The position numbers and the translations under genes are program-made. Below the pieces are notes generated by a model. It ran no database searches and had not been told where the DNA came from. It worked only from the letters and a program-made list of their open reading frames with translations. Below are positions 1-8,345 of a DNA stretch of 64,000 bases, in pieces. The stretch is from NCBI RefSeq assembly GCF_002154695.1, contig NZ_MTAV01000034.1:22833-86832 (forward strand), read 5' to 3'. The first letter of the stretch is position 1. Each line of letters begins with the position of its first letter. Source of the stretch: Nostoc sp. T09. Lineage in GTDB: Bacteria; Cyanobacteriota; Cyanobacteriia; Cyanobacteriales; Nostocaceae.

Positions 1-1
1 G

Positions 2-442
2 CGATCGCCTTTTGATTCTTATGATATTAATAATGATGCTTGGATTTGGCAGCAGTACTTAAAAACCCCTTCAGGTAATGAGTTGAGCCGCATTCTCAAC
101 AAGATGCTAGAAAGTATCCCCATTCGTCGCTATCAAACAGCCGATGAAGTTCTCAATGATCTGCAAAAGTCGCCATTAGCGTCTACACCAGCCATATCAG
201 CCAAGCCTGTTACTATTTCGCCATCTACACCTCAACCTGCTGGAAACAGCAAATCTCACAGTCAAATTGATCAAGAATTAGAGGAGATGAAAACTCAATT
301 TCTTGGCGGCGTTAAGCCTCAAAAAAATTCAATTAAACCGCCAAATCCAACTTCTCAAACTCCTAGTAAAAGCATCATAGATGATGAGCTAGAAGAATTA
401 AAAGCCAAATATCTTGGAAATAATAACACACCAAATCAATGA
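2..442 (+). CDS. Ser/Thr protein kinase, C-terminal part (5' end outside window)
   Basis: The frame is open from base 2, so this is the 3' end of a gene that begins before the window. The first 50 or so residues look like the last helices of a Hanks-type kinase domain: NKMLESIPIRRYQTADEVL matches the RYQSA-EVL ending of cyanobacterial Ser/Thr kinases. After that comes a Ser/Pro/Thr-rich low-complexity linker and two related acidic motifs, DQELEEMKTQFLGG and DDELEELKAKYLGN, about 36 residues apart. The duplicated motif probably forms a short helix that binds a partner, but that is inference. The ATP-binding and catalytic residues are not in the window, so activity cannot be judged. Confidence 0.75.
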   Translation, partial: RSPFDSYDINNDAWIWQQYLKTPSGNELSRILNKMLESIPIRRYQTADEVLNDLQKSPLASTPAISAKPVTISPSTPQPAGNSKSHSQIDQELEEMKTQFLGGVKPQKNSIKPPNPTSQTPSKSIIDDELEELKAKYLGNNNTPNQ

Positions 443-568
443 GAACTACAGATAAAAAAGTTTCTATTACATCATACATCTTGAAAATCTGTTCTCGATG
501 CTTCAAAGAAATATCATATTCCACAAACAAATTGAGAAGTTAGGAGTTTCAAATATACTAATCTAAGT

Positions 569-982
569 ATGGCGCGAGATTTATTCCATGACATTGTTAG
601 ATCAGCCCTAGAAAAAGACGGGTGGACAATTACAGACGACCCGTTAAGTATTCGTTGTGGTGGTGTAGACGTGCAAATTGATTTAGGTGCAGAACGCCTC
701 ATTGCCGCCGAAAAAGCCGGGGAGAAAATAGCAGTTGAAATCAAAAGTTTCGCTAGTGCCTCAAAAATATCAGAATTTCATACAGCCTTGGGGCAATTTA
801 TCAACTATCGTTTTGCCCTGCGGACAGAAGATCCAGAACGAATTTTATATTTGGCAGTCCCTTCTTTAATTTATAACGATTTTTTTAGCTTGCCCTTTAC
901 CCAAACAGTAGTACAGGAAACTAAACTTCTACTGCTGATTTACAACATTGAAACGGAGGAAATAGTGCAATGGCTAAATTAG
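569..982 (+). CDS. xisH: XisH-family protein (fdxN element excision controlling factor family)
   Basis: A 137-residue protein that matches the XisH family along its whole length, starting MARDLFHDIVRSALEKDGW. In Anabaena, XisH and XisI are needed for excision of the fdxN element, but most cyanobacterial copies lie nowhere near such an element and their role is unknown. The central part has a restriction-endonuclease-like pattern: an Asp in VQIDLGAERL followed by the E-x-K of AVEIKSF near residue 58. The stop overlaps the start of the next gene (XisI) by 13 bases, so the two are probably co-translated. No XisF-type recombinase or element end is visible nearby. The family call is confident; the biological role is not. 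Confidence 0.88.
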   Translation: MARDLFHDIVRSALEKDGWTITDDPLSIRCGGVDVQIDLGAERLIAAEKAGEKIAVEIKSFASASKISEFHTALGQFINYRFALRTEDPERILYLAVPSLIYNDFFSLPFTQTVVQETKLLLLIYNIETEEIVQWLN

Positions 983-1305
983 ATCAATATCGGCTGATAA
1001 TTCAGCAATTACTGGACAAATATGCACAGTATAAACCTAGTTATGGCGATGTAGACGTCGAGCCGATATTTGATACACAACGTGACCACTACCAAATTAT
1101 CAGCGTTGGTTGGAATCAACAAAAACGAGTTTATGGCCCTATCATGCACCTGGATATCAAAAATGAAAAGATCTGGATTCAGCAAAATACTACTGAAGTA
1201 GACATCGCTACGGAATTAATAGAAATGGGTGTACTTAAACAGGATATTGTCATTGGCTTTCACACACCAAAAATGCGGCAACTGACTAGTTTTGCTGTGG
1301 AATAA
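970..1305 (+). CDS. xisI: XisI-family protein
   Basis: A 111-residue protein of the XisI family (MAKLDQYRLIIQQLLDKYA at the start, WIQQNTTEVDIATELIEMGV in the middle, and the usual GFHTPKMRQLT ending). XisI is the invariable partner of XisH and the two are thought to act together. The ATG sits inside the end of xisH and is preceded by GGAGGA at 955-960, nine bases upstream, which supports this start and translational coupling. The protein has no signal peptide or membrane segment. It is full length for the family. Function beyond the link to excision of the fdxN element in Anabaena is not established. Confidence 0.88.
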   Translation: MAKLDQYRLIIQQLLDKYAQYKPSYGDVDVEPIFDTQRDHYQIISVGWNQQKRVYGPIMHLDIKNEKIWIQQNTTEVDIATELIEMGVLKQDIVIGFHTPKMRQLTSFAVE

Positions 1306-1329
1306 TATTTGTGTCTTTATGTTTATGAC

Positions 1330-1359
1330 AAAAAAAGTGACTCTAATATCTAGAGTCAC
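1330..1359 (-). terminator. Intrinsic terminator of gnd
   Basis: On the minus strand a perfect 9-bp stem (GTGACTCTA at 1337-1345 paired with TAGAGTCAC at 1351-1359, 5-base loop) is followed directly by a run of seven T (1330-1336). It lies 38 bases after the gnd stop codon. This is the standard form of a Rho-independent terminator. On the plus strand the stem has no T-run after it. Confidence 0.8.
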
Positions 1360-1397
1360 CAGCAAATAATCTAAGAATTTAGAAAAGCGAAAGTTGA

Positions 1398-2828
1398 TTA
1401 TTTCTCAGCTTCAGCAATGGGAACCCACTCAGTGTGGAAGCTTCCAGGCTTATCAGTACGCAGGTAGGTATGCGCGCCGAAGTAGTCGCGTTGTGCTTGA
1501 GTCAAGTTTTGAGGCAAGCGATCGCGGCGATAGCTGTCAAAATAATCTAAAGATGCACTAAATGCTGGGACTGGAATTCCCAATTTGGCGGCTGTTGCTA
1601 TCACTTCCCGCCAAGCGGTTTGTCTGTCGAGAATTGTTTGCTTAAATTCCGGGGCCAATAGCAAGTTAGGCAATGCTGGATTTTCGTTAAAAGCCTTCTT
1701 AATCTTATTCAAGAAGCCAGCGCGAATAATACAGCCACCTTTCCAAATCCGCGCCATTTCGCTCAGGTTCAAATTCCAATTATATGTTTTTGAAGCTGTA
1801 GATAGCAGTGCCATCCCTTGAGCGTAAGAACAGATTTTTGAGCAATAGAGAGCATCCCGTACCTTGTTAACAAAGTCTTTGACCTGCCCATCATACTTAC
1901 CACTAGGCCCTGTCAAAATCTTGGATGCGGCTACCCGTTCGTCTTTAATCGAAGAGATAATCCGGGCATTAACTGCGGCTGTGATGGTGGGAATCGAAAC
2001 ACCCAATTCCAATGCAGTCTGCACAGTCCAGCGTCCGGTTCCCTTTTGGCCTGCGGCGTCAACAATTAAATCGACTAAGGGTAAATTTGTTTCTGGGTCA
2101 ATGTAGGGGAAAATATTGGAGGTAATCTCAATCAAAAATGAATTGAGTTCGTCGGTGGTGTTCCATTCAGTGAACACTTCATGCAGTTGATTGTGGTCAA
2201 GTCCAGCAGCACTTTTCAGCAAATCGTAGGCTTCAGCAATTAGCTGCATATCGCCGTACTCAATGCCGTTGTGTACCATTTTGACGTAGTGACCAGAACC
2301 ACCAGGTCCAATGTAGGTTACGCAAGGGCCGTCATCGACTTGAGCAGCAATTTTGTTAAAAATTGGTGATAGATACTCATAGGAGCTTTGTGTACCTCCA
2401 GGCATTAGTGATGGGCCATTCAAAGCACCTTCTTCGCCACCACTGACGCCCATACCGAGAAACCGCAACCCAGCGGGTTCTAATTCTTGGGTGCGTCGTT
2501 CTGTATCTTCAAACCAAGAGTTACCACCGTCGATAATGATATCGCCTTCATCTAGCAATGGTTTGAGTTGAGCAATCACCGCATCGACTGGCTTACCAGC
2601 TTGCACCATCACTAATATTTTGCGAGGACGTTCTAGTGCAGCTACGAATTCTTCCAGGGTAAAGGCGGCTTTTACATTCCGTCCTGGCGCACGTTGCGCC
2701 ATAAAGGCATCGGTTTTTTCTCTGGACCGGTTGTAAACTGCAATTGGGAAGCCATTACGCTCGACGTTTAGAGCGATATTTTCGCCCATAACGGCTAAAC
2801 CAATCACACCAAAGCTTTGTAGTGTCAT
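1398..2828 (-). CDS. gnd: 6-phosphogluconate dehydrogenase, decarboxylating
   Basis: A 476-residue protein, the normal length for the dimeric enzyme of the oxidative pentose phosphate pathway, which converts 6-phosphogluconate and NADP+ to ribulose 5-phosphate, CO2 and NADPH. The N-terminal Rossmann motif GVIGLAVMGENIALN is at residues 8-22. The substrate-binding signature GGEEGALNGPSLMPGG and the catalytic Lys segment SGHYVKMVHNGIEYGDMQ are intact, as is the C-terminal helical domain (ALRDYFGAHTY type, here QRDYFGAHTYLR). In cyanobacteria this route supplies NADPH in the dark and in heterocysts. It is transcribed alone, with its own terminator at 1330-1359. Confidence 0.97.
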   Translation of the reverse strand: MTLQSFGVIGLAVMGENIALNVERNGFPIAVYNRSREKTDAFMAQRAPGRNVKAAFTLEEFVAALERPRKILVMVQAGKPVDAVIAQLKPLLDEGDIIIDGGNSWFEDTERRTQELEPAGLRFLGMGVSGGEEGALNGPSLMPGGTQSSYEYLSPIFNKIAAQVDDGPCVTYIGPGGSGHYVKMVHNGIEYGDMQLIAEAYDLLKSAAGLDHNQLHEVFTEWNTTDELNSFLIEITSNIFPYIDPETNLPLVDLIVDAAGQKGTGRWTVQTALELGVSIPTITAAVNARIISSIKDERVAASKILTGPSGKYDGQVKDFVNKVRDALYCSKICSYAQGMALLSTASKTYNWNLNLSEMARIWKGGCIIRAGFLNKIKKAFNENPALPNLLLAPEFKQTILDRQTAWREVIATAAKLGIPVPAFSASLDYFDSYRRDRLPQNLTQAQRDYFGAHTYLRTDKPGSFHTEWVPIAEAEK

Positions 2829-3052
2829 AAACTATGTTTGGCTAACTCTTGCAGATCCTTTTATCTTTAGGGTAGTCCGAGATTTTCGCTTCTCTTCTAA
2901 AGAAGAGATTAAGAAAGAGTGAATCTAGACTGCAAAGATACACAACTAACATAGATAATTAGTTGTAATTTGTATCTAAATCAACAATTGACTTGCAAAA
3001 TTTGCAAAATTGAAATATCTAGTCAAAGGACACAGTAAGGAGTAACCAAATA

Positions 3053-3832
3053 ATGCTGGCATATGTCCTAGCTTTGGCGGTGGGCCTTGGAAGCTTAGCC
3101 ATTTATTTAGCAGCTTTCTTCTTCCCAGAGATCCATCGCAAGAATGATTTTATTTGGAGCGGTATAGGGCTATTTTATGCTCTGATGTTATGGGTTTTTG
3201 CACAACGCATTAATGGCGGTCTTTTGCTGGGTCATGTGGCTAGTGTCGCACTTTTGGGTTGGTTTGGCTGGCAAACTTTCTCATTACGTCGGCAGGTAAC
3301 ACCACAGGCACAACAAACACAAGTGCCCAGTTCAGAGGCTGTAAAAACTTCAATTCAGCAACAGGTTACTAAGTTGTCTCTACCAGAACGGCTGGCCCAG
3401 TTGCAAAAGGGTGTTGGTAATACCTTTAGTGGAGTAAAAGATAAATTCCAAAAAACTCCAAAAAAAGCACCTGCAACATCCAAATCTAAAGCTCAGTCTC
3501 TGGTAGAAATTATCGACAACACTACTGCTACAACACAAACCCCAGTAGAAGAAGTAGTTACCACCGCTGATACCAACTCTCAAACTCCCATATCAGAAAA
3601 ACCAACTGATGAGGTAGTCACCACTACTATCACGGCAGCGACAACTGAGAGTATCCCAGAAGTCATTCCACCAAATCCCCCATCTCCCGAATTGGTGGAA
3701 GCAGCACAAGCACATTCTGAGACTGAGAATAAAGAACCAATTCCTGTTGAGGAAATTGCGCCGGATGCGGTACTTGCTCCCCCAGCGGAAGCCCCACCAG
3801 ATCAAATACCGCCAAACGATCAGGTGAGTTGA
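3053..3832 (+). CDS. Ycf66-family membrane protein
   Basis: A 259-residue protein with three hydrophobic segments in the first 80 residues (LAYVLALAVGLGSLAIYLAA, FIWSGIGLFYALMLWVFA and GLLLGHVASVALLGWFGW), as in cyanobacterial Ycf66-family proteins. The remaining 175 residues are a hydrophilic tail rich in Thr, Pro, Gln and Glu with no recognisable fold. AAGGAG at 3037-3042 lies ten bases upstream of the ATG, which supports the start. Ycf66 is conserved in cyanobacteria and some plastids, and its function is unknown. The disordered tail varies between strains and makes up most of the protein here. Gene neighbours give no functional hint. Confidence 0.8.
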   Translation: MLAYVLALAVGLGSLAIYLAAFFFPEIHRKNDFIWSGIGLFYALMLWVFAQRINGGLLLGHVASVALLGWFGWQTFSLRRQVTPQAQQTQVPSSEAVKTSIQQQVTKLSLPERLAQLQKGVGNTFSGVKDKFQKTPKKAPATSKSKAQSLVEIIDNTTATTQTPVEEVVTTADTNSQTPISEKPTDEVVTTTITAATTESIPEVIPPNPPSPELVEAAQAHSETENKEPIPVEEIAPDAVLAPPAEAPPDQIPPNDQVS

Positions 3833-3907
3833 ATCGAGTGAAACCCAGCATTAACTTAAGATGATGTTGGGTCTTAGAGCCTTCCACAAAATAAATGATT
3901 CAGCATC

Positions 3908-4036
3908 TGTCATTGCGAGCGAAATGAAATAAAGTGAAGCAATCACAAAACCCTTGCGATTGCTTCATTCTGCTTCCCTTCGGGACGCTTCTCTACGAGA
4001 GGCTCCGCCAACGCGAACGCTCCATTCGCAATGACA
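3908..4036. repeat. Palindromic interspersed repeat (TGTCATTGCGA type)
   Basis: A 129-bp element bounded by the inverted ends TGTCATTGCGAGCG (3908-3921) and ATTCGCAATGACA (4024-4036). It has internal stems around CTTCCCTTCGGGACGC and CTCTACGAGAGGCTCC. It has no coding frame. It looks like the small non-autonomous palindromic repeats common between Nostoc genes. The rest of the 3833-4516 gene-free stretch holds the tandem array at 4157-4378 and nothing else I recognise. Confidence 0.7.
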
Positions 4037-4156
4037 AATGTATATTCAATGTTTGGCAAGTCTCTACTGCTGAGGAATGGATAAATCAAATCATGTCTAT
4101 CCCATTTTGAAGTTTAGACTTAATTGAATAAGCGATCGCCTCATACAAATCCTAAT

Positions 4157-4378
4157 CATTGGTAACGAAAATCACGACATTCATAACGACAGCTTTGATG
4201 TTCGTAACGACAAGCGCGACGTTCATAACGACAGCTTCAACTTTCTTTACAAAATTACGACGTTGGTAACGACAAGCACGACATTCATAACGACAGCTTC
4301 AACTTTCTTTACAAAATTACGACGTTGGTAACGACAAGCGCGACGTTCATAACGACAGCTTCAATTTTCTTTACAAAG
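4157..4378. repeat. 62-bp direct tandem repeat array, about 3.6 copies
   Basis: Units begin at 4157 (42-bp partial copy), 4199, 4261 and 4323, the last ending near 4378. Full units are 62 bp. Each carries two related sub-motifs, GTAACGACAAGC and CATAACGACAGC, followed by a linker CTTTCTTTACAAAATTACGA. Copies differ at only a few positions, such as R in AAGCRCGAC and Y in CAAYTTTC. There is no coding frame and no spacer diversity, so it is not a CRISPR array. Confidence 0.85.
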
Positions 4379-4516
4379 TAGGAGTTTTTCCTCTAGACAG
4401 CTTCTGCATTCAAAGTATCAGCGAATGATGTGATGACGACAGATGTTTGGAGAATCAAGCAGACGCTAATCTGTGGATGTAATGCGATCGCGCTTTACAA
4501 AAAGGCATATCTCCGC

Positions 4517-4936
4517 TCATGATTTTTTAGGGCTAATTTCAAACGCCAATTCAGAACGGTAGAAACACACATCAAACGCTAAGAAGAAATTCATGTGACC
4601 TAAAATTAAAGGGGCATTTCTGTCTTTTGTCCAAGCAAAAGCTAACTCTACTGGAGGAAATTGCTCAACATTTGCTCTCAAGACCAACGCCCGCGACTCA
4701 AATCTAGCTAAATTAACCCCTAAGGGAACGGACAGCCTTTGACGTTCCCAAACTGCTCCCAGCCTTAACCCAATTTCATAAGGTAATACGTTGACAGTAG
4801 AACTAGTATCTAGCAAGCCTGACACAGTTAAAGAACGATTCTGATAAGTTCAGATTAGCGGTAAATAAGGTAGCGTACTCAATGCACCAAATTGTGGTTC
4901 TACCTCAGTGAAAGCAAATCTGACTTTATCAGCCAT
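4517..4936 (-). pseudogene. Retropepsin-like aspartic protease gene with an in-frame TGA
   Basis: Reading on the minus strand from the ATG at 4936, 28 codons (MADKVRFAFTEVEPQFGALS and eight more) lead to a TGA at 4850-4852. The same frame then continues for about 110 codons with TYQNRSLTVSGLLDTSSTVN and a hydrophobic C-terminal half, which resembles cyanobacterial retropepsin-like proteins. The family's catalytic D-T/S-G triplet appears as LLDTSST, so the Gly is replaced by Ser. The ATG overlaps the end of the upstream gene by 8 bases, as in an operon pair. Most likely it is inactivated by one nonsense change. A restart at the GTG at 4825 would give a 102-residue fragment. A sequencing error is also possible. 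Confidence 0.6.
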
Positions 4937-5147
4937 GTGTTCTTGCTTTTTCCTCTGCCAGCGCCTTTGCTAAAACAGCAGCAGCTTCAAAAGAATTATG
5001 TAAGCCTTGACTACCGACTTTGCCTTGAGCATCCAATGGGACTAAACTTGATTCCTGCAACAATTCGCCTAGCAAAAAATGTGTGAGCAAGAGTTTATCA
5101 GAGTAGGGTAATTCTTTCAGGAGGGCTATCAGTTCTGAGAGAGGCAT
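4929..5147 (-). CDS. Small conserved hypothetical protein, partner of the retropepsin-like gene
   Basis: A 72-residue, Leu/Ala-rich protein (MPLSELIALLKELPYSDKLL at its start) with no membrane segment or signal peptide. Short proteins of this kind, beginning with an L-x-x-L-L-x-x-L helix and D-K-L, often precede retropepsin-like genes in cyanobacteria. Its stop overlaps the start of the downstream gene at 4929-4936, so the two were probably translated together. The small size, overlap and strand suggest a two-gene module of antidote/adaptor type, but that is inference and no function is known to me. The downstream partner carries a stop codon, so this gene may now be an orphan. Confidence 0.55.
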   Translation of the reverse strand: MPLSELIALLKELPYSDKLLLTHFLLGELLQESSLVPLDAQGKVGSQGLHNSFEAAAVLAKALAEEKARTHG

Positions 5148-5321
5148 CAGATAAAGCTTTAATGAATTTGGGTTACATCAATTTTAGAGCATAGTTTTTG
5201 AACAGAAATGCTTGGGCTTACTCACCCATCCCTGTCAAGCTGAATAAAATAGCGAATTTTGGTCTTCATGTCATCTTCTATAATTGATAAAACCTGGACA
5301 ACTAATCTTAGGCATGAGACT

Positions 5322-8273
5322 GTGACAGAAGCAGGAAGTTACAAAGATACTGTAAATCTACCCAAAACCAACTTTGATATGCGGGCGAACGCGCTCAAGC
5401 GTGAGCCGGAAATCCAAAAATTTTGGGAAGAAAATAAAATTTACGATCGCCTTTCGCAAAATAATCCCGGCGAATTATTTATACTGCACGATGGGCCTCC
5501 CTACGCTAATGGCTCACTTCATACTGGTCATGCCTTAAATAAAATTCTCAAAGATATTATTAACCGCTACCAACTGCTACAGGGGCGTAAGGTTCGTTAT
5601 GTGCCGGGTTGGGACTGCCACGGCTTGCCGATTGAACTGAAAGTTTTGCAGAATATGAAGTCAGCAGAACGGCAAAATCTGACGCCTTTACAACTGCGGC
5701 AGAAAGCGAAGGAATTTGCCCTAGCAGCAGTAGATGCTCAACGCCAAAGTTTTAAACGTTATGGTGTTTGGGGTGATTGGGACGATCCTTATCTGACTTT
5801 GAAGCCAGAATATGAAGCGGCTCAAATTGGTGTTTTCGGTCAGATGGTGCTAAAAGGCTACATCTATCGCGGTTTGAAGCCGGTTCACTGGAGTCCCAGT
5901 TCTAAGACTGCGTTAGCTGAAGCTGAATTAGAATACCCAGAAGGGCACACTTCCCGCAGTATTTACGCTGCTTTTCCTGTAACGGGTTTGTCTGAGGCGC
6001 TAAAACAAACTCTGGGAGAATACTTACCGAATTTGGATGTCGCTATCTGGACAACCACACCTTGGACAATTCCAGGTAACTTGGCTGTAGCGGTGAACGC
6101 AGACCTCAACTATGCTGTGGTGGAAGTGGAACCCCACCCCCCAACCCCCTCCCCGCAAGCAGGGAGAGGGAGTGAGGAATTACTTTCCCCCTCTCCGTTA
6201 ACGGAGAGGGGGACTGAGGGGGTGAGGTTCCGCTACCTGATTGTGGCGGCTGATTTGGTGGAACGTTTATCTTCTACTTTAGGAGTTGAGCTAACTGTAA
6301 AAGCCACATTCAAAGGGAAAGATTTAGAACATATCACCTACCGTCATCCTTTATTTGATCGTGAAAGTCCGGTGGTTGTGGGTGGCGATTATATTACCAC
6401 TGAGTCCGGTACAGGATTGGTACATACTGCGCCTGGTCATGGTCAAGAAGACTACATTGTTGGTCAGCGCTATGGTTTGCCTATCCTTGCACCAGTGGAT
6501 GATAACGGTAACTTCACCCAAGAGGCGGGACAGTTCGCTGGGTTGAATGTGCTGGGTGATGGTAATCAGGCGGTAATTGATGCGTTGGCTGCGGCTGGTT
6601 CTTTGTTGAAGGAAGAACCCTATCAGCACAAATATCCTTACGACTGGCGGACGAAAAAGCCAACGATTTTCCGTGCGACTGAACAATGGTTTGCTTCTGT
6701 AGAAGGATTTAGAGAAGAAGCACTAAAAGCGATCGCCTCGGTAAAATGGATTCCAGCCCAAGGTGAAAATCGCATCACGCCAATGGTGGCGGAACGTTCT
6801 GATTGGTGTATCTCGCGTCAGCGGGCTTGGGGTGTACCAATTCCTGTTTTCTACGATGAAGAAACTGGGGAACCACTGCTGACTGAAGAAACCATCAACC
6901 ACGTCCAAGCAATTATCGCCGAAAAAGGTTCTGATGCTTGGTGGGAATTGCCGGTAGAGGAATTGTTACCAGAACAATACCGCAATAATGGTCGGTCGTA
7001 CCGCCGAGGTACAGACACAATGGATGTCTGGTTTGATTCTGGTTCATCTTGGGCAGCTGTTACCAAGCAGCGTCCAGAATTGCGCTACCCCGCAGATATG
7101 TATTTGGAAGGTTCCGACCAACATCGCGGCTGGTTCCAGTCAAGTTTGCTCACCAGTGTAGCGGTGAATGGCATTGCACCTTACAAAACTGTGTTGACTC
7201 ACGGCTTTGTTTTGGATGAACAAGGGCGAAAGATGAGTAAGTCACTAGGGAATGTGGTCGATCCTCAGGTGATGATTGTCGGTGGTAAAGACCAGAAAAA
7301 AGAACCCCCCTATGGTGCTGACGTGTTGCGGTTGTGGGTGTCGTCGGTAGATTACACCTCAGATGTGCGTATAGGTAACAACATCATCAAGCAGCTAAAT
7401 GATGTCAGAGGTAAGATTCGCAATACAGCGCGGTTCTTATTGGGTAGCTTGCATGACTTCGACCCCCAAAAGGATGCAGTAGCTTTTGAGGAATTGCCAG
7501 AACTCGACAAATATATGCTGCACCGCATCACCGAGGTGTTTGGTGAAGTAACAGAAGCCTTTGAAAGTTTCCAATTCTTCCGCTTTTTCCAAACAGTGCA
7601 GAATTTCTGCGTTGTGGATTTATCCAACTTCTATTTAGATGCTGCCAAAGATAGACTGTACATCAGTACGCCTGATGGTTTCCGCCGTCGCAGTTGTCAA
7701 ACAGTGCTGAAGATAGCTTTAGAGAATTTAGCACGAGCGATTGCTCCTGTTTTATGTCACACGGCCGAAGATATTTGGCAACATCTCCCTTACAAAACAC
7801 CTTACAAATCGGTGTTTGAAGCCGGTTGGGTGCAGATAGACCAGAAGTGGCACAATCCCGGAATCGCAGAATTTTGGCAACAAATCCGGCAACTGCGTAC
7901 TGAAGTGAACAAGGTGCTAGAGCAAGCTAGGATAGAAAAATTGATTGGTTCTTCTCTAGAGTCGAAAGTACTGCTGTATATCAATAACGAGCAGTTACGT
8001 TCCTCTGTAAAAGCACTTAATCCAGATAAGGGTAACGGTATTGATGAACTCCGCTATCTGTTTATCACCTCCCAAGTAGAAGTATTGGATACTCCCGAAG
8101 CACTGCAAGGGTTGAAATACAACCTACAGTCAGATAGCTGGGGAATTGGTGTAGTAAATGCAGATGGTGAAAAGTGCGATCGCTGTTGGAACTACTCCAT
8201 CCACGTGGGAGAATCAAAAGCACATCCCCTACTTTGCGAACGTTGTGTTGCAGCCTTAGCAGGGACGTTTTAA
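5322..8273 (+). CDS. ileS: Isoleucyl-tRNA synthetase with a repeat-encoded insertion
   Basis: Class I aminoacyl-tRNA synthetase that charges tRNA-Ile in the cytoplasm. The HIGH-type motif appears in PPYANGSLHTGHALNKILKD, the KMSKS loop as GRKMSKSLGNVVDP, and the editing (CP1) domain lies between them. The C-terminal zinc site is CDRCWN near the end, with a second pair in CERC. I chose GTG 5322 because the protein then starts MTEAGSYKDTVNLPKTNFD, the usual cyanobacterial start. The frame is also open from TTG 5259 and ATG 5268 (18-21 extra residues, not typical). About 31 residues (PHPPTPSPQAGRG and so on) encoded by 6128-6231 come from an inserted palindromic repeat in the editing domain region. 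Everything else looks intact, so the enzyme is presumably functional. Confidence 0.95.
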   Translation: MTEAGSYKDTVNLPKTNFDMRANALKREPEIQKFWEENKIYDRLSQNNPGELFILHDGPPYANGSLHTGHALNKILKDIINRYQLLQGRKVRYVPGWDCHGLPIELKVLQNMKSAERQNLTPLQLRQKAKEFALAAVDAQRQSFKRYGVWGDWDDPYLTLKPEYEAAQIGVFGQMVLKGYIYRGLKPVHWSPSSKTALAEAELEYPEGHTSRSIYAAFPVTGLSEALKQTLGEYLPNLDVAIWTTTPWTIPGNLAVAVNADLNYAVVEVEPHPPTPSPQAGRGSEELLSPSPLTERGTEGVRFRYLIVAADLVERLSSTLGVELTVKATFKGKDLEHITYRHPLFDRESPVVVGGDYITTESGTGLVHTAPGHGQEDYIVGQRYGLPILAPVDDNGNFTQEAGQFAGLNVLGDGNQAVIDALAAAGSLLKEEPYQHKYPYDWRTKKPTIFRATEQWFASVEGFREEALKAIASVKWIPAQGENRITPMVAERSDWCISRQRAWGVPIPVFYDEETGEPLLTEETINHVQAIIAEKGSDAWWELPVEELLPEQYRNNGRSYRRGTDTMDVWFDSGSSWAAVTKQRPELRYPADMYLEGSDQHRGWFQSSLLTSVAVNGIAPYKTVLTHGFVLDEQGRKMSKSLGNVVDPQVMIVGGKDQKKEPPYGADVLRLWVSSVDYTSDVRIGNNIIKQLNDVRGKIRNTARFLLGSLHDFDPQKDAVAFEELPELDKYMLHRITEVFGEVTEAFESFQFFRFFQTVQNFCVVDLSNFYLDAAKDRLYISTPDGFRRRSCQTVLKIALENLARAIAPVLCHTAEDIWQHLPYKTPYKSVFEAGWVQIDQKWHNPGIAEFWQQIRQLRTEVNKVLEQARIEKLIGSSLESKVLLYINNEQLRSSVKALNPDKGNGIDELRYLFITSQVEVLDTPEALQGLKYNLQSDSWGIGVVNADGEKCDRCWNYSIHVGESKAHPLLCERCVAALAGTF
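6128..6231. repeat. Palindromic repeat inserted in frame within ileS
   Basis: About 104 bp with outer inverted ends (GGAACCCCACCCC at 6128-6140 against GGTGAGGTTCC at 6221-6231) and an inner perfect 26-nt palindrome at 6187-6212 centred on GTTAAC with CCCCCTCTCC arms. It is C/G-homopolymer rich and unlike the surrounding codons. The reading frame stays open through it and adds roughly 31 residues. Confidence 0.85.
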
Positions 8274-8284
8274 AAATTAGCCGT

Positions 8285-8345
8285 GAGTGAGGAGTGAAGA
8301 ATATAACTCTTAACTCCTCACTCCTGACTCAGCACTCAGCACTGA
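8285..8345. repeat. Short hairpin and heptanucleotide-type repeat between convergent genes
   Basis: GAGTGAGGAGT (8285-8295) pairs with ACTCCTCACTC (8313-8323), followed by CACTCAGCACTCAGCACTGAC. It sits between the convergent ends of ileS and parA and could act as a bidirectional terminator, though it has no T-run. Short repeats of this type are common in Nostoc intergenic DNA. Confidence 0.5.

Noticed and set aside
569..1305. Presence of an fdxN-type excision element
   Set aside because: XisH/XisI alone do not define one; no recombinase or paired element ends are visible here.
4157..4378. Tandem repeats considered as a CRISPR array
   Set aside because: Units are 62 bp and almost identical from end to end, with no variable spacers and no cas genes near.
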